Counted from the stretch's first letter, positions 31,911 through 41,668 are shown. The stretch: DNA of 64,000 nucleotides from Aquabacterium lacunae (GCF_004310865.1 NZ_SIXI01000001.1:186001-250000), one strand, 5' to 3'. Notes: generated by a model not told the origin, from the letters alone. Made by a program: numbers and translations.

Positions 31911-32347
31911 GGTTCGGAGGATGCCACATGGGCGCGCACGGTCCAGCCCTGCGCCTTGTACGCGCGCCAGCGCTGCCGCCCCAGTTCAGCGTCTTCGGGC
32001 TCGCTGGACACCACATCGAAAAAGCGCGCGAAGGGTTCGATACCCACGGGCATGTCGCGCCCCAGGTTGATCAGCACCTGGCGCCCGGCCGGTGCCTGCG
32101 CGGGCTGGTCGGTCAGCCAGATGGGCGTTTGATGCAGTCGCTCAGGCAAGGCCTGACCGCCCACGGCGCACACATGGGGCACGAACTCTTCTTCGTCGAA
32201 GGTCCAGAGCTGGCGGTCGAGCTGGCGCAAGGTGGCGCTGTCGCCCGTGACCACGACGGTGGCCCCGCTGCGGTAGGCCTTGCGCAGCAGCCGGCAAGCG
32301 TAGGCCAGCTTGTCGGGCATGCCGTGGTGAAACTCGACCGTGGTCAT
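31907..32347 (-). CDS. holC: DNA polymerase III subunit chi
   Basis: 146 aa, normal length. Chi links the clamp loader to single-stranded-DNA-binding protein. Family blocks visible are EFHHGMPDKLAYACRLLRKA, the DRQLWTFDEEEFVPH strand-loop and PVWLTD-like TPIWLTDQP, then LINLGRDMP. It lies 18 nt after pepA, the standard pepA-holC order. Confidence 0.93.
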   Translation of the reverse strand: MTTVEFHHGMPDKLAYACRLLRKAYRSGATVVVTGDSATLRQLDRQLWTFDEEEFVPHVCAVGGQALPERLHQTPIWLTDQPAQAPAGRQVLINLGRDMPVGIEPFARFFDVVSSEPEDAELGRQRWRAYKAQGWTVRAHVASSEP

Positions 32348-32365
32348 GCAGCACGCCCCACTGAA

Positions 32366-33967
32366 TCAGGCCGAAGCCTTGGGTTTGCGCGCACGGCTGG
32401 CCGGTGCTACAGCAGGCGAGGCCTTGGGGGCCTTGCTCGCTTTGGCAGCCTTGGCAGCCTTGGTGGCCTTGACGGTCTTGGATGCGGCGACCGGCGCCAG
32501 CGCCCCCTCGCCTGCCTGCCCCAGCACGAAGTGGGTCAGCAGCGGCACAGGACGACCGGTACCGCCCTTGGCGGCGCCCGATTTCCAGGCCGTGCCGGCG
32601 ATGTCCAGGTGGGCCCAGCGGTAGGCCTTGGCGAACTTGCTCAGGAACACGGCCGCCGTGATGGAACCACCAGCGCGCCCGCCCACATTGCCCAGGTCGG
32701 CAAAGTTGCTCTTGAGGGCATCGCCATATTCTTCGTCCATGGGCATGCGCCAGGCGGTGTCCTGGGCCGTTTGGCCGGCCTGCAGCAGGGCATGCGCCAG
32801 TTCGTCGTCGGCCGAGAACAAGCCGGTGTGGATGTGCCCCAGGGCGATCACGCATGCACCTGTCAGTGTGGCGATGTCCACCACCACGGCGGGCTTGAAA
32901 CGCTCGGCGTAGGTCAGGGCGTCGCACAAAATCAGGCGGCCTTCGGCGTCGGTGTTCAGCACCTCGATGGTCTGGCCCGACATGCTGCGCACCACATCAC
33001 CGGGCTTGGTGGCTGTGCCGCTGGGCATGTTCTCGCACGAGGGCACCAGGCCGATCACGTTGACCTTGGGCTTGAGTTCAGCCAGCGCGCGGAAGGTGCC
33101 CAGCACCGACGCAGCGCCGCCCATGTCGAACTTCATTTCGTCCATCTCGGCGGCGGGCTTGATCGAAATGCCCCCCGTGTCGAAGGTGATGCCCTTGCCC
33201 ACCAGGACCACGGGCGCCTGCGACTTGCCTGCGCCTTCGTAGCGCATGACGATGAACTTGGGCGGCTGGGCCGAGCCATTGGTCACCGACAGGAACGAAC
33301 CCATGCCGAGCTTTTCCAGGGCCGGGCGCTCCAGCACTTCGACCTGGATGTGGCGGAACTGCTTTCCCAGGGCCTTGGCCTCGTTGGCCAGCACGGTGGG
33401 GGTGCAGTGGTTGCCCGGACGGTTGGCCAGTTCACGCGCGAAGTTCACGCCGGCACCCAGGGCCTGCCCCTGGGCCAGACCGGCTTTGACGGCCGCCAAG
33501 GCATCGGCAGGCACGGCCACCGTGAGCTTGCGCAAGGCTGCGGGCTCAGGCGCCGAGGGCTTGGTCAGGCGGTAGGTGTAAGCGCCCTCTTCCGCGGCCA
33601 CCGCCAGGGCTTCAGCCTGCGCGGCCGAGCACGACAGGCCGTCGGCCAGTGCCAGCGCCGCATGGGCCACGGTCTGGCCGCGCACCTGCCCCAGCAAACG
33701 GCCGACAGCGGCCTTGAACTGACGCACCGACGTGCCCCCCGCCACCGTGATGGCCAGGCGCGGAACCTTGAGCCCTGCCGGGCGGTGCACATACAGCGAC
33801 TTGCCGTCTTTCAGCTCGAGGTCACCGGCCTTGACGGCTTCGGCGATCAGGGCATCGAGCGCCTGGGCGCCGGTGCGGGACTGTTCGGGCGTGAGGATCA
33901 GGAGCAGGGCATCGGCCGAAAGGCTGGAAAGTGCCGAGCCAGAAGCCACCAGGGTGCGGTAGTCCAT
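32366..33967 (-). CDS. pepA: Cytosol (leucyl) aminopeptidase
   Basis: 533 aa M17 dizinc aminopeptidase. The metal/catalytic motifs GKGITFDTGGISIKP and NTDAEGRL (near residue 336) are intact. After the catalytic domain ends at about LLTHFVLGQ, an extra ~50-residue tail rich in Lys-Ala repeats (KAAKAAKASKAPKA) runs to the stop; this is not part of the usual ~500-aa enzyme. Two starts are possible, 33967 (MDYRTL) and 33982 (MDAHRMDYRTL), neither with a clear Shine-Dalgarno. It is divergent from lptF with under 45 nt between start codons. Confidence 0.94.
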   Translation of the reverse strand: MDYRTLVASGSALSSLSADALLLILTPEQSRTGAQALDALIAEAVKAGDLELKDGKSLYVHRPAGLKVPRLAITVAGGTSVRQFKAAVGRLLGQVRGQTVAHAALALADGLSCSAAQAEALAVAAEEGAYTYRLTKPSAPEPAALRKLTVAVPADALAAVKAGLAQGQALGAGVNFARELANRPGNHCTPTVLANEAKALGKQFRHIQVEVLERPALEKLGMGSFLSVTNGSAQPPKFIVMRYEGAGKSQAPVVLVGKGITFDTGGISIKPAAEMDEMKFDMGGAASVLGTFRALAELKPKVNVIGLVPSCENMPSGTATKPGDVVRSMSGQTIEVLNTDAEGRLILCDALTYAERFKPAVVVDIATLTGACVIALGHIHTGLFSADDELAHALLQAGQTAQDTAWRMPMDEEYGDALKSNFADLGNVGGRAGGSITAAVFLSKFAKAYRWAHLDIAGTAWKSGAAKGGTGRPVPLLTHFVLGQAGEGALAPVAASKTVKATKAAKAAKASKAPKASPAVAPASRARKPKASA

Positions 33968-34010
33968 GCGGTGCGCGTCCATAATGGACGGATTGAGTTG
34001 AAGCTGAGTG

Positions 34011-35102
34011 ATGTTATTCGATTCCTCCCTGCGCCGAGAGGCCTGGCGTGGCTTTGTCGGGACGCTGGTGGTGCTGCTGACGGTGGTGCTGACCATGATC
34101 CTGATCCGCATGCTGGGTCTGGCCGCCAAAGGCAGTGTGGCCGTGGCCGACGTGAGTCTGCTGCTGGGCTACAGCCTGTTCAATCAGACGCCCGTGCTGA
34201 TCAGCCTGGCGCTGTTCGCCGCCGCCGTGGGCATGCTCGCCCGCCTGCAGCGCGACAGCGAACTGGTGGTCTGGCAGGCCAGCGGCGTGAAGCTGTCGCG
34301 CCTGATCAAACCCTTGTGGCAGATGGCCTGGCCCATCCTGGCCGTGTTGGCCCTGCTGGTGCTGGTGGTGCGCCCATGGTCACAGAACCAGGCGCAGCAG
34401 ATCAAAGAGCGGTTCGAGCAGCGCTCTGACATCGCACGCGTGGCACCCGGCCAGTTCCAGACCTCGGCCGACGGACGCAAGGTGTTCTTCATCGACAGCC
34501 ACTCCGACGCCGAGACGGTGGGCCGACAGGTGTTCATCGTGACCACCATCGGCCAGGTTGAATCGGTGATCACCGCCGAAGAAGGCCGCGTGATCACGCG
34601 CGACGGCCTGCGCCATCTGGTGCTGCGACGCGGCGAGCGGGTCGAAACCCACCTGGACACCGGCATGAAGTCGCGGGCCAAGTTCGACCAGGCAGAAGTG
34701 CTGCTGGGTGATGCACCCGGGGCCATCACCAGCACCGACAAAGCACGCAACAAGCCCACACTGGATCTGGTGACCAGCACGAACCGCACCGACCGCGCCG
34801 AGCTGGTCTGGCGACTGGGCACGGTCTGGGCGGCCATGAACCTGGTGCTCATCGCACTGGTCAGCAGCTCCGATCAGGTGCGCCGCGCCAACAGCTGGTC
34901 GATGGTGTGGGCCCTGCTGGTGTTCATCGTGTACTACAACCTGCAGTCGCTGGTGCAGTCGTGGGTGGCCAGCGGGCGCATGCGCGAAGGCGTGGGCCTG
35001 TTTGCCGTGCATGGGGCCGTGACCTTGGGGGCCCTGGCCTGGCTGTACTGGCGAGACGGCACCTGGCGAGGCCGCTGGCAACCACGAGGGGCCCGCGCAT
35101 GA
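34011..35102 (+). CDS. lptF: LPS export ABC transporter permease LptF
   Basis: 363 aa inner-membrane permease of the LptB2FGC lipopolysaccharide exporter. Two transmembrane helices near each end of the core flank a large periplasmic beta-jellyroll domain (about 115-265). The N-terminal FDSSLRREAWRGFVGTLVVL is typical. A GTG 3 nt upstream (34008) is an alternative start. It overlaps lptG by 4 nt (ATGA). Confidence 0.94.
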   Translation: MLFDSSLRREAWRGFVGTLVVLLTVVLTMILIRMLGLAAKGSVAVADVSLLLGYSLFNQTPVLISLALFAAAVGMLARLQRDSELVVWQASGVKLSRLIKPLWQMAWPILAVLALLVLVVRPWSQNQAQQIKERFEQRSDIARVAPGQFQTSADGRKVFFIDSHSDAETVGRQVFIVTTIGQVESVITAEEGRVITRDGLRHLVLRRGERVETHLDTGMKSRAKFDQAEVLLGDAPGAITSTDKARNKPTLDLVTSTNRTDRAELVWRLGTVWAAMNLVLIALVSSSDQVRRANSWSMVWALLVFIVYYNLQSLVQSWVASGRMREGVGLFAVHGAVTLGALAWLYWRDGTWRGRWQPRGARA

Positions 35103-36244
35103 AGACCGTCCGCAAACTGCTGTACGGCCAGATCCTGGGCGCGGTGCTGTTCGTCACCCTGGCCTTCCTGGCTCTGTTCCTGTTTTTTGACCTGGTCGAC
35201 GAGCTGCAGCGGCTCGGCCGCGACGGCTACCGACTGCCCGACGCCTTGCTGAGCTGCGCCTACCAGCTGCCTGGGCACCTGTACGACATCTTCCCGATCA
35301 CCTTGCTGATCGGCTCGATTTCGGCTTTGGCACGGCTGGCCCAGACCTCCGAATACACCATCTTGCGCACCGGCGGCCTGGGCCCGGGCCGCGCCTTGCG
35401 CCTGCTGGGGCTGCTCGGGCTGCTGGCCGCCGCCCTCACCTTTGCCATGGGCGAGTGGGCTGCGCCCTGGGGCGAGCAGCAGCTGGCACGGCACAAGGCG
35501 CGCTTCGACGGGCGGGCGGAAGTCACCCTGGGCCGGGGCGGCGCATGGTTGCGAGACGCATCCGATGCGTCCGGACAAGGCCACACGCTGACCGTCAATG
35601 TGGGGGCGGCACGCGGCGCCCAGGAATTCCTGGCCGTGCGCGTGTTCGAGTTCAACCGCGAAGGCCGGCTGGTGCGGCGGCTGTCAGCCCAATCGGCGCG
35701 CATCGAGCCACTCGGCGAGCAGGCTTCCCGATGGCACCTGCAGGGTGTGGAGCAAACCCTCTGGCACCACGCCACGAAGGCCCGGGAAGACACCGTGGGC
35801 GATGTGCTGGCACACACGCGCAAGCTCGACACCCTGGTGTGGGACAGTCGCCTGTCAGGCGACGTGGTCGCGGCCTCCGTGCTGCCGATCGACACCATGT
35901 CCACAGCCGCCTTGTGGCAGTACACCCGCCATCTGGCTCGCAACGCCCAGGCCGTGCAGAAGTACGAATTGCAGTTCTGGAAAAAGACCTTCGCTCCGCT
36001 GGCCTGCCTGGTGATGATGTCGCTGGCCCTGCCGTTTGCCTACCTGCAGGCGCGCAGTGGCGGCATGAGCCTGAAGATCTTTGGCGGCATCATGCTGGGC
36101 ATCAGCTTCGTGCTGGCCAACCATGTCAGCAGCCACCTGGGCCTGATCCACCAATGGTCACCCTGGCTGTCCGCCCTGGCGCCCAGCCTGTTCTACACCC
36201 TGATGGCCCTGTCGGCATTCGTCTGGCTGGTCCGCAACCGTTGA
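35099..36244 (+). CDS. lptG: LPS export ABC transporter permease LptG
   Basis: 381 aa partner of LptF. N-terminal helices begin MKTVRKLLYGQILGAVLFV, a periplasmic jellyroll occupies about 120-275, and the C-terminal helices include KKTFAPLACLVMMSLALPFA. The frame is open upstream into lptF, but the ATG overlapping the lptF stop is the conserved start. It lies 7 nt before the cbiX-like gene. Confidence 0.94.
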   Translation: MKTVRKLLYGQILGAVLFVTLAFLALFLFFDLVDELQRLGRDGYRLPDALLSCAYQLPGHLYDIFPITLLIGSISALARLAQTSEYTILRTGGLGPGRALRLLGLLGLLAAALTFAMGEWAAPWGEQQLARHKARFDGRAEVTLGRGGAWLRDASDASGQGHTLTVNVGAARGAQEFLAVRVFEFNREGRLVRRLSAQSARIEPLGEQASRWHLQGVEQTLWHHATKAREDTVGDVLAHTRKLDTLVWDSRLSGDVVAASVLPIDTMSTAALWQYTRHLARNAQAVQKYELQFWKKTFAPLACLVMMSLALPFAYLQARSGGMSLKIFGGIMLGISFVLANHVSSHLGLIHQWSPWLSALAPSLFYTLMALSAFVWLVRNR

Positions 36245-36251
36245 GGCCCAC

Positions 36252-36644
36252 ATGACCCCTGGCATCTTGCTGTTCGCCCATGGCGCCCGTGACCCGAACT
36301 GGGCCATCCCCTTCCAGCGCACCCAGGCCTTGCTGGCAGAGCAGCCGACCGCCCACGGCAAGGTGCCGGTCGAGCTGGCCTTTCTGGAGTTCATGCAGCC
36401 CGACCTGATCGAAGGCGGCGACAGGCTGGTGAAGGCCGGCTGCACCGAAGTGACCGTGGTGCCGCTGTTCCTGGGTGCCGGTGGCCACGTGCGCAAGGAC
36501 CTGCCCGAGCTGATGAGCCAGCTTCAGGCCCGACACCCTGACGTGGCTTGGCGACTGGCCCCGGCGGTCGGCGAAACCGACACCCTGGTGCAGGCCCTCG
36601 CACGCTCGGCCGCAGAGCTGGCAGGACTGACGCCGAAGGCCTGA
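36252..36644 (+). CDS. Small CbiX-type sirohydrochlorin chelatase
   Basis: 130 aa single-domain chelatase, the length of the small CbiX/SirB form that inserts Co or Fe into sirohydrochlorin. Metal-binding histidines are His10 (LFAHGARD) and His79 (GAGGHVRKD). The gene lies 7 nt after lptG and 37 nt before a CysB-type regulator; since CysB controls sulfur assimilation and siroheme is the sulfite reductase cofactor, an Fe chelatase role is likely. That is inferred from context. Confidence 0.85.
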   Translation: MTPGILLFAHGARDPNWAIPFQRTQALLAEQPTAHGKVPVELAFLEFMQPDLIEGGDRLVKAGCTEVTVVPLFLGAGGHVRKDLPELMSQLQARHPDVAWRLAPAVGETDTLVQALARSAAELAGLTPKA

Positions 36645-36681
36645 GGCACCTGGCTGCCGCCCTGCCCTGAAAGGCTCACGC

Positions 36682-37653
36682 ATGAACCTGCACCAGCTGA
36701 GATTTGCCTGGGAAGCGGCTCGCCGCAACCTGAACCTGACCGAGACCGCCAAAGCCCTCCACACCTCGCAGCCCGGCATCTCCAAGGCCATTCTGGAGCT
36801 GGAAGAAGAGCTGGGGGTGGACATCTTCGTGCGCCATGGCAAACGACTCAAGCGCGTGACCGAGCCAGGCGAGCAGGTGCTTCAGTCGATCGATGTGATC
36901 CTGCGTGAGCTGGCCAACCTCAAACGCATCGGCGCCGAATACGCCAAGCAGGACGCCGGCACCCTGTCGATCGCGACCACCCACAACCAGGCGCGCTACG
37001 TGCTGCCCGCCTCGGTGGCCGCGCTGCGCCAGCGCTACCCCAAAGTGTCGATCAGCCTGCACCAGGGCACGCCACAGCAGGTGGCCCGCATGGTGCTGGA
37101 CGATGTGGCCGACATCGGCCTGGCCACGGAATCACTGGCCGACTTTGCCGACCTGATCACCCTGCCTGCCTACGAATGGCAGCACGTGGCCGTGATGCCG
37201 GTGGACCACCCACTGGCGCGGCAGAGCACTCGGATCACCCTGGAACAACTGGCCGAGCAACCCCTGGTGTGCTATCACGCGGCCTTTGCAGGACGCTCAC
37301 GCATCGACCAGGTGTTTGCGCAACGGGGCATGGCGCCGCAGGTGGTGCTGGAGGCCATCGATGCTGACGTGATCAAGACCTACAGCCGCCTGGGGTTGGG
37401 GGTGGGCCTGGTGTCCGAAATGGCCGTGCGCGACGACCCGCTGTTTGGCGTCGGCGGCGACATGGCCGTGCAGCCTTTGGGTCACCTGTTTGGCAGCAAC
37501 GTGACCCGGGTGGCCTTCAAGCGCGGCACCTACTTGCGCGAGTTTGTGGTGACGCTGGCCGAGCTGCTTTCACCGCGGCTGAACCGGGCCCTGATCAAAC
37601 AAGCCGTGCAGGCGGGTGAGTCAATGCCGCAGAACGATCACGGAGCACTGTGA
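36682..37653 (+). CDS. cysB: CysB-family LysR transcriptional regulator
   Basis: 323 aa. The N-terminal winged helix begins MNLHQLRFAWEAARRNLNLT, with the recognition segment TSQPGISKAILELEEELG, followed by a substrate-binding effector domain with THNQARYVLP and YHAAFAGRSRIDQVF. Length and sequence match CysB/Cbl activators of cysteine biosynthesis, which respond to N-acetylserine or adenosine phosphosulfate. No cys structural genes other than the upstream chelatase lie nearby. Confidence 0.9.
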   Translation: MNLHQLRFAWEAARRNLNLTETAKALHTSQPGISKAILELEEELGVDIFVRHGKRLKRVTEPGEQVLQSIDVILRELANLKRIGAEYAKQDAGTLSIATTHNQARYVLPASVAALRQRYPKVSISLHQGTPQQVARMVLDDVADIGLATESLADFADLITLPAYEWQHVAVMPVDHPLARQSTRITLEQLAEQPLVCYHAAFAGRSRIDQVFAQRGMAPQVVLEAIDADVIKTYSRLGLGVGLVSEMAVRDDPLFGVGGDMAVQPLGHLFGSNVTRVAFKRGTYLREFVVTLAELLSPRLNRALIKQAVQAGESMPQNDHGAL

Positions 37654-37717
37654 CCGCGCATGACAGCCGAGGGCGCTGACTCGCAGAGGCGCTGCGCAAC
37701 CACATCCAAAGCCAGAT

Positions 37718-39982
37718 TCATCGCCTTGAAGGCCCACTGGACTGGTCGGCTGGCGCCAAGGTCATGTTGTCCTCGACAGGCACCACGCCCGGCATGGCTG
37801 CGTTGGGCTCGCGCATCTCTGCATCGCGCTGCGCCACATCACCTGCGCCGGCTGGCCGCTCGATGTGGTCGCCAGACAAGTCGTCCAACGAAAGATCCAA
37901 GCTGAAACTGGGCCGCGCGTCGGGCGTGGCCTTGACAGGCCGCGTGGCCATCAAGGGCGCCACCGCGGTGGGCTCGTCGAGATCGATATCGGGCACCATG
38001 GTCAGGGCCTGAGCCTCACGGGCCAGCAGGTCAACCGCCGGACGGTCTTGAGACTCGCGCTCGGACAGGTCACGCGCGACGGCATACAGGAACAGCAGTT
38101 CGCGGTAGGCCGGCAGGTCGAAGGTCTCGACAGTTTCATCGGGCCGCGTCAGAGACTTCTGCAACACGCTCATGGCCTGCGACGGAGAGGACCAAATGGC
38201 CTGCAGCCGCTCCAGCACGCCCGGGTATTCGCTCAGGGCGTGACCATGTGACAGGTCGGCGTCCCAAGCAGGCGCGTAGGCATTGAAGCGCTGGTTGAAC
38301 TCGGCCTGCACACGCTGGTAGTCGTCCTGACGACCCAAGCGCTGGTACATCTCAAGCAACTTGAGGAACGGCAGCGGGCTGGAGCCTGCCGTGTTGTGGA
38401 TGCTGCTTTCCAGCAATTCGATGGCTGCATCGTCCTGACCCAGCACGCTGAAGAACTCGGCCTGTTGCTCCAGGTCGATGAGCTCTTCAACACTCAGGGC
38501 TCGCACGGCCTCGGAAGCTTCCGGGTTGACCGAGCTGATGCTGACGGGCGGCGGCACGACCGGCACGGTGGGAAGCGCCACCGGTGTGCCTGAGTTGGCT
38601 GCGGGCATGATCATCGGATCAACCGATGACACGACTGGCGTAGGCTCCTCGAGGGGTGACACAGGGCCAGATGCCACAACCGACCGAACACTCGCTGGCT
38701 CCATGGCCACAAACTCAGCGGCGGTTCGGTCCAGTGCAGGCTCGGCCAGCGGGGTACGGGACTCACCATCAGCCGGGGGCGAGGGCTCATCTTCAGGCTG
38801 CCACCAAGTGGCCTGAGCTTCGGCCGGCTTTTGCCGTCGAACCACATAGAACAAAGCCGCAGCAAGCAAGGCACTGACACCGGCCAGGCCCATCACAAGG
38901 GGCTGAGTGAGCTTGCCTTCCTCTGCCTCGCGCACGCGAGCTTCCAAGGCCAGCACCTTTTCGCGGGCGGCCACCGAATCCTGCTGCAGGCGTGCAAGTC
39001 GCTGCTCCAACTCCTGCATGCGGGTGCGATCGCGGGCCAGCTGTTCGGGCGAGGCGTTCATGGCCGCCCACAGAGCAGCAGCGGCGGCACGCCGCTCCTG
39101 GGCCTGGGGAGAGTCAACGTCCAGCCCGCCCTTGAGCTCGGACGACATCATCAATGACGGCGCGATGGTGGCGTCGGTCTCGACCGGGTCCAGCACGAGG
39201 CGCGACGCCGCCGGACGGGCTGAAGTGCTAGCGTCCAGTCGCGCGGACAACCGGTCTCGGCGGGCTGCAGCCAAACGTTGCTCGACCTTGCTGGACCTGG
39301 GGGGCGGCGACTCGGCCGCACGAGACACAGGGGCAGCATCGGCTCCACCCACGGAAGCCGAGGTCGAGGGCCGTACCGCACGAGGAGCACCGGCATCGAC
39401 ATTGGCCGGTGCGGGAAAGCGACCACGGGTGCTGCGCGATTCGTCGCGGGACTCCAGAGGGTGGGCATCGACCCTGGCGCTTCCTCGGGCAACTGCTGAG
39501 CCCAAAGGCAACGCGGGAGAGGCCGCGGAGGGCGTGCCGGCAGGAGTGACACTGCCCTGCCCTGCATCGACCACCGACGCGTCCGAAAGGGCGGCCAACT
39601 GGGGTGGGTCGGCAAAGGCCACAAATTTCCGGCTGACCTTTGCCGAACAACCTGCAGCCAGGTACAACGTCACCACCGGCTCGTTGACGACCGCTGCGGT
39701 GCTGATGCGCACACTGCGCTCGGTGCCTTTGCCCGGCAGCAACTGGGCTTGCACACGGGAAGTTTCGACCTTGTCGTCGCCAAAGTAGACGTCGGCGACC
39801 AGGCACTTGTCGTCGAACTCTTCACCTGCCTCGAGTCTCAAAGGCACCGTGGCCTGGAAAGATTCACCGAGGATGGCCCGACTCACGGGACGGCCGAACC
39901 CCAGCGACCACGCCGGTGCAGCAATCCCCATGATCAAGACCCCGATGGCGCACACCACCGGCAGTCTGTTGACGTTCTTCAT
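37718..39982 (-). CDS. FimV/HubP-like membrane protein
   Basis: 754 aa. It has a signal peptide (1-26, ending PAWS), a FimV N-terminal beta-rich domain (27-130), and a long Ala/Ser/Pro/Arg-rich disordered linker. A coiled coil (about 312-356) and a transmembrane helix (about 361-381) follow. An acidic cytoplasmic part ends in a TPR-like FimV C-terminal region (VEELIDLEQQAEFFSVLGQD onward). FimV/HubP proteins act at the cell pole in type IV pilus assembly and twitching. No peptidoglycan-binding LysM is evident by eye. The gene stands alone. Confidence 0.8.
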   Translation of the reverse strand: MKNVNRLPVVCAIGVLIMGIAAPAWSLGFGRPVSRAILGESFQATVPLRLEAGEEFDDKCLVADVYFGDDKVETSRVQAQLLPGKGTERSVRISTAAVVNEPVVTLYLAAGCSAKVSRKFVAFADPPQLAALSDASVVDAGQGSVTPAGTPSAASPALPLGSAVARGSARVDAHPLESRDESRSTRGRFPAPANVDAGAPRAVRPSTSASVGGADAAPVSRAAESPPPRSSKVEQRLAAARRDRLSARLDASTSARPAASRLVLDPVETDATIAPSLMMSSELKGGLDVDSPQAQERRAAAAALWAAMNASPEQLARDRTRMQELEQRLARLQQDSVAAREKVLALEARVREAEEGKLTQPLVMGLAGVSALLAAALFYVVRRQKPAEAQATWWQPEDEPSPPADGESRTPLAEPALDRTAAEFVAMEPASVRSVVASGPVSPLEEPTPVVSSVDPMIMPAANSGTPVALPTVPVVPPPVSISSVNPEASEAVRALSVEELIDLEQQAEFFSVLGQDDAAIELLESSIHNTAGSSPLPFLKLLEMYQRLGRQDDYQRVQAEFNQRFNAYAPAWDADLSHGHALSEYPGVLERLQAIWSSPSQAMSVLQKSLTRPDETVETFDLPAYRELLFLYAVARDLSERESQDRPAVDLLAREAQALTMVPDIDLDEPTAVAPLMATRPVKATPDARPSFSLDLSLDDLSGDHIERPAGAGDVAQRDAEMREPNAAMPGVVPVEDNMTLAPADQSSGPSRR

Positions 39983-40088
39983 ATCTCAGATTTCAGGCCA
40001 GAGAATCACTCTATCACGCGGACCTGCTGACTCAGGTCATCATTAGCCCGCAGGCACATGATGAAACCGTAACAAATTTTTGACACCC

Positions 40089-40859
40089 ATGACCACTGAA
40101 TTACTCACCGAACGCATTGACCAGACACTGCTGATCACGCTGTCGGGGCCAGCCACACGCAACGCACTGTCGCCACAGGTTTACGCCGCTGGTGTGGAGC
40201 TGCTGAACGTGTCCGACGCCGATCCCGGCGTGCGCGCGGTGGTGCTGACCGGCAGCGGTGAGCACTTTTGCGGCGGAGGCGACCTGCAGCGCCTGTCACA
40301 CCTGAGGGTTCACGACCCCGCGCAACAAGCTCGCCATGTCGAGGATTTTCACCGGTGGGTGGAGGCCTTGCGCACCAGCCCCAAGCCCGTGATCGCTGCT
40401 GTCGAAGGCGTAGCGGCTGGCGGCGGGCTGTCGCTGGCTCTGGCCTGCGACCTGGTGGTGGCAAGCGACAGTGCGCGTTTTGTGAGCGCCTACAGCCGGG
40501 TCGGACTGTCGCCAGACGGTGGTGGAAGCTGGCACTTGACCCGCCAGCTCAGCCGGGGACAGGCACTGGCATGGTTATGGAGCGGCGACGAGCGCAGCGC
40601 TCACCAACTGCAGCAAGCTGGCTTGGTGCATGAAGTGGTGCCCTCAGGTACCGCACGCAGCGCAGCGCTCGCGCTGGCCAAGCGTCTGGCCCAAGTGCCT
40701 CAGGGCGTGCTGGCCAGCATGAAAGAGCTGGTGAACGACGCCCCCCACCAGCCGCTGGGTGCACAGCTGCAGCAGGAGCAGCATCACTTCATGGACAACC
40801 TTCTGAGCCTGGAGGCTGGGCATGCCATTCAGGCATTTCTGCAGAGAAAAAAGCCCTGA
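40089..40859 (+). CDS. Crotonase-family enoyl-CoA hydratase/isomerase, PaaG-like
   Basis: 256 aa crotonase fold. The oxyanion-hole motifs are GEHFCGGGDL and EGVAAGGGLSLAL. The catalytic loop reads GLSPDGGGSW; an Asp at this place, rather than the Glu of true hydratases, is the pattern of PaaG-type isomerases, so isomerase activity on an unsaturated or epoxy acyl-CoA is more likely than hydration. No paa genes are adjacent. A TTG three codons upstream is a weaker alternative start; no Shine-Dalgarno is clear. Confidence 0.85.
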   Translation: MTTELLTERIDQTLLITLSGPATRNALSPQVYAAGVELLNVSDADPGVRAVVLTGSGEHFCGGGDLQRLSHLRVHDPAQQARHVEDFHRWVEALRTSPKPVIAAVEGVAAGGGLSLALACDLVVASDSARFVSAYSRVGLSPDGGGSWHLTRQLSRGQALAWLWSGDERSAHQLQQAGLVHEVVPSGTARSAALALAKRLAQVPQGVLASMKELVNDAPHQPLGAQLQQEQHHFMDNLLSLEAGHAIQAFLQRKKP

Positions 40860-40866
40860 GCGGGGC

Positions 40867-41514
40867 TCAAGGCTGAGCCAGCCTTCGTGCCATGAGATCG
40901 AACAAGCTCGACAACTTGCGCAACTGCTCGACACTCAGGCCGCGGCAATCACTGCGCAAGGTCAAAATACCCCGGTTCAGCGTGATCACGAGCGGCATGG
41001 GGTCGGTCCACCACGAAGTGGCGGCCTTCTCCAGGGCCTCACCCAACTCGGCATCGAGCCAGTTCAGGAGCACAGGTTCGGCATTGGCGATCAGCAGAAA
41101 ACGCTTGGCCAGGGCAGGAAAGGCCTGCAACGACACCTTGGGGTGCATGGCCAGCCAGCGCATCTCGTCAGGCAGGGTGTTGTCGACCCGGGTCTGCATG
41201 GCATCGGTGAAGCTGTCGAACACATCGGCTTCCAGCACGTGGGCCAGGGTGCGTGTGAGCAGCAAGGCCTGCACATCACCGGGCACGCCAGACTCGAAGC
41301 GGAAGCGCAACTCTTGCCCCTTGATGTAGGGGCGCTGGGAAGGTCCCCACTCGGCGCGCCAGCCTTGGGGACTGATGATGACAACGCCGCCCGGCGCCTG
41401 CGACACTGTCTTGAAGGACAGCCCCGCTTCCTTGGCCCATTGGGCCAGCACCTTGCTTTCCTGCCCCGCGGGGGCCGTTGCACCGCCGAAAAGGCGTTTG
41501 ATCGCATCCAGCAT
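40867..41514 (-). CDS. Conserved hypothetical protein
   Basis: 215 aa from MLDAIKRLFGG (a start three codons upstream at 41523 is also possible). I do not recognise a named domain. The sequence is soluble, with a strand-rich central part (QELRFRFESGVPGDVQALL) and a Leu-rich C-terminal helix (SVEQLRKLSSLFDLMARRL). Homologues appear to be common in Burkholderiales, but that is from memory. It is convergent with the crotonase gene, the stops lying 7 nt apart, and immediately downstream of tRNA-Arg. Confidence 0.75.
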   Translation of the reverse strand: MLDAIKRLFGGATAPAGQESKVLAQWAKEAGLSFKTVSQAPGGVVIISPQGWRAEWGPSQRPYIKGQELRFRFESGVPGDVQALLLTRTLAHVLEADVFDSFTDAMQTRVDNTLPDEMRWLAMHPKVSLQAFPALAKRFLLIANAEPVLLNWLDAELGEALEKAATSWWTDPMPLVITLNRGILTLRSDCRGLSVEQLRKLSSLFDLMARRLAQP

Positions 41515-41541
41515 GATCAGCATCCGGCATTGAGTGGTGTG

Positions 41542-41618
41542 TGGCCCGTCCGGAGGGACTCGAACCCCCGACCTACTGCTTAGAAGGCAGTTGCTCTATC
41601 CGGTTGAGCTACGGACGG
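41542..41618 (-). tRNA. tRNA-Arg(TCT)
   Basis: 77 nt with encoded CCA. The acceptor is CCGTCCG/CGGACGG with discriminator G. The anticodon stem ACTGC/GCAGT encloses CTTCTAA, giving anticodon TCT, which reads AGA/AGG codons that are rare in this GC-rich genome. A -10-like TAAACT lies about 10 nt upstream. Confidence 0.95.
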
Positions 41619-41668
41619 CCAAGGCTGAAGTTTAGCCGCTGGCACTTCACGCCAAAGGTCAAGATGCC

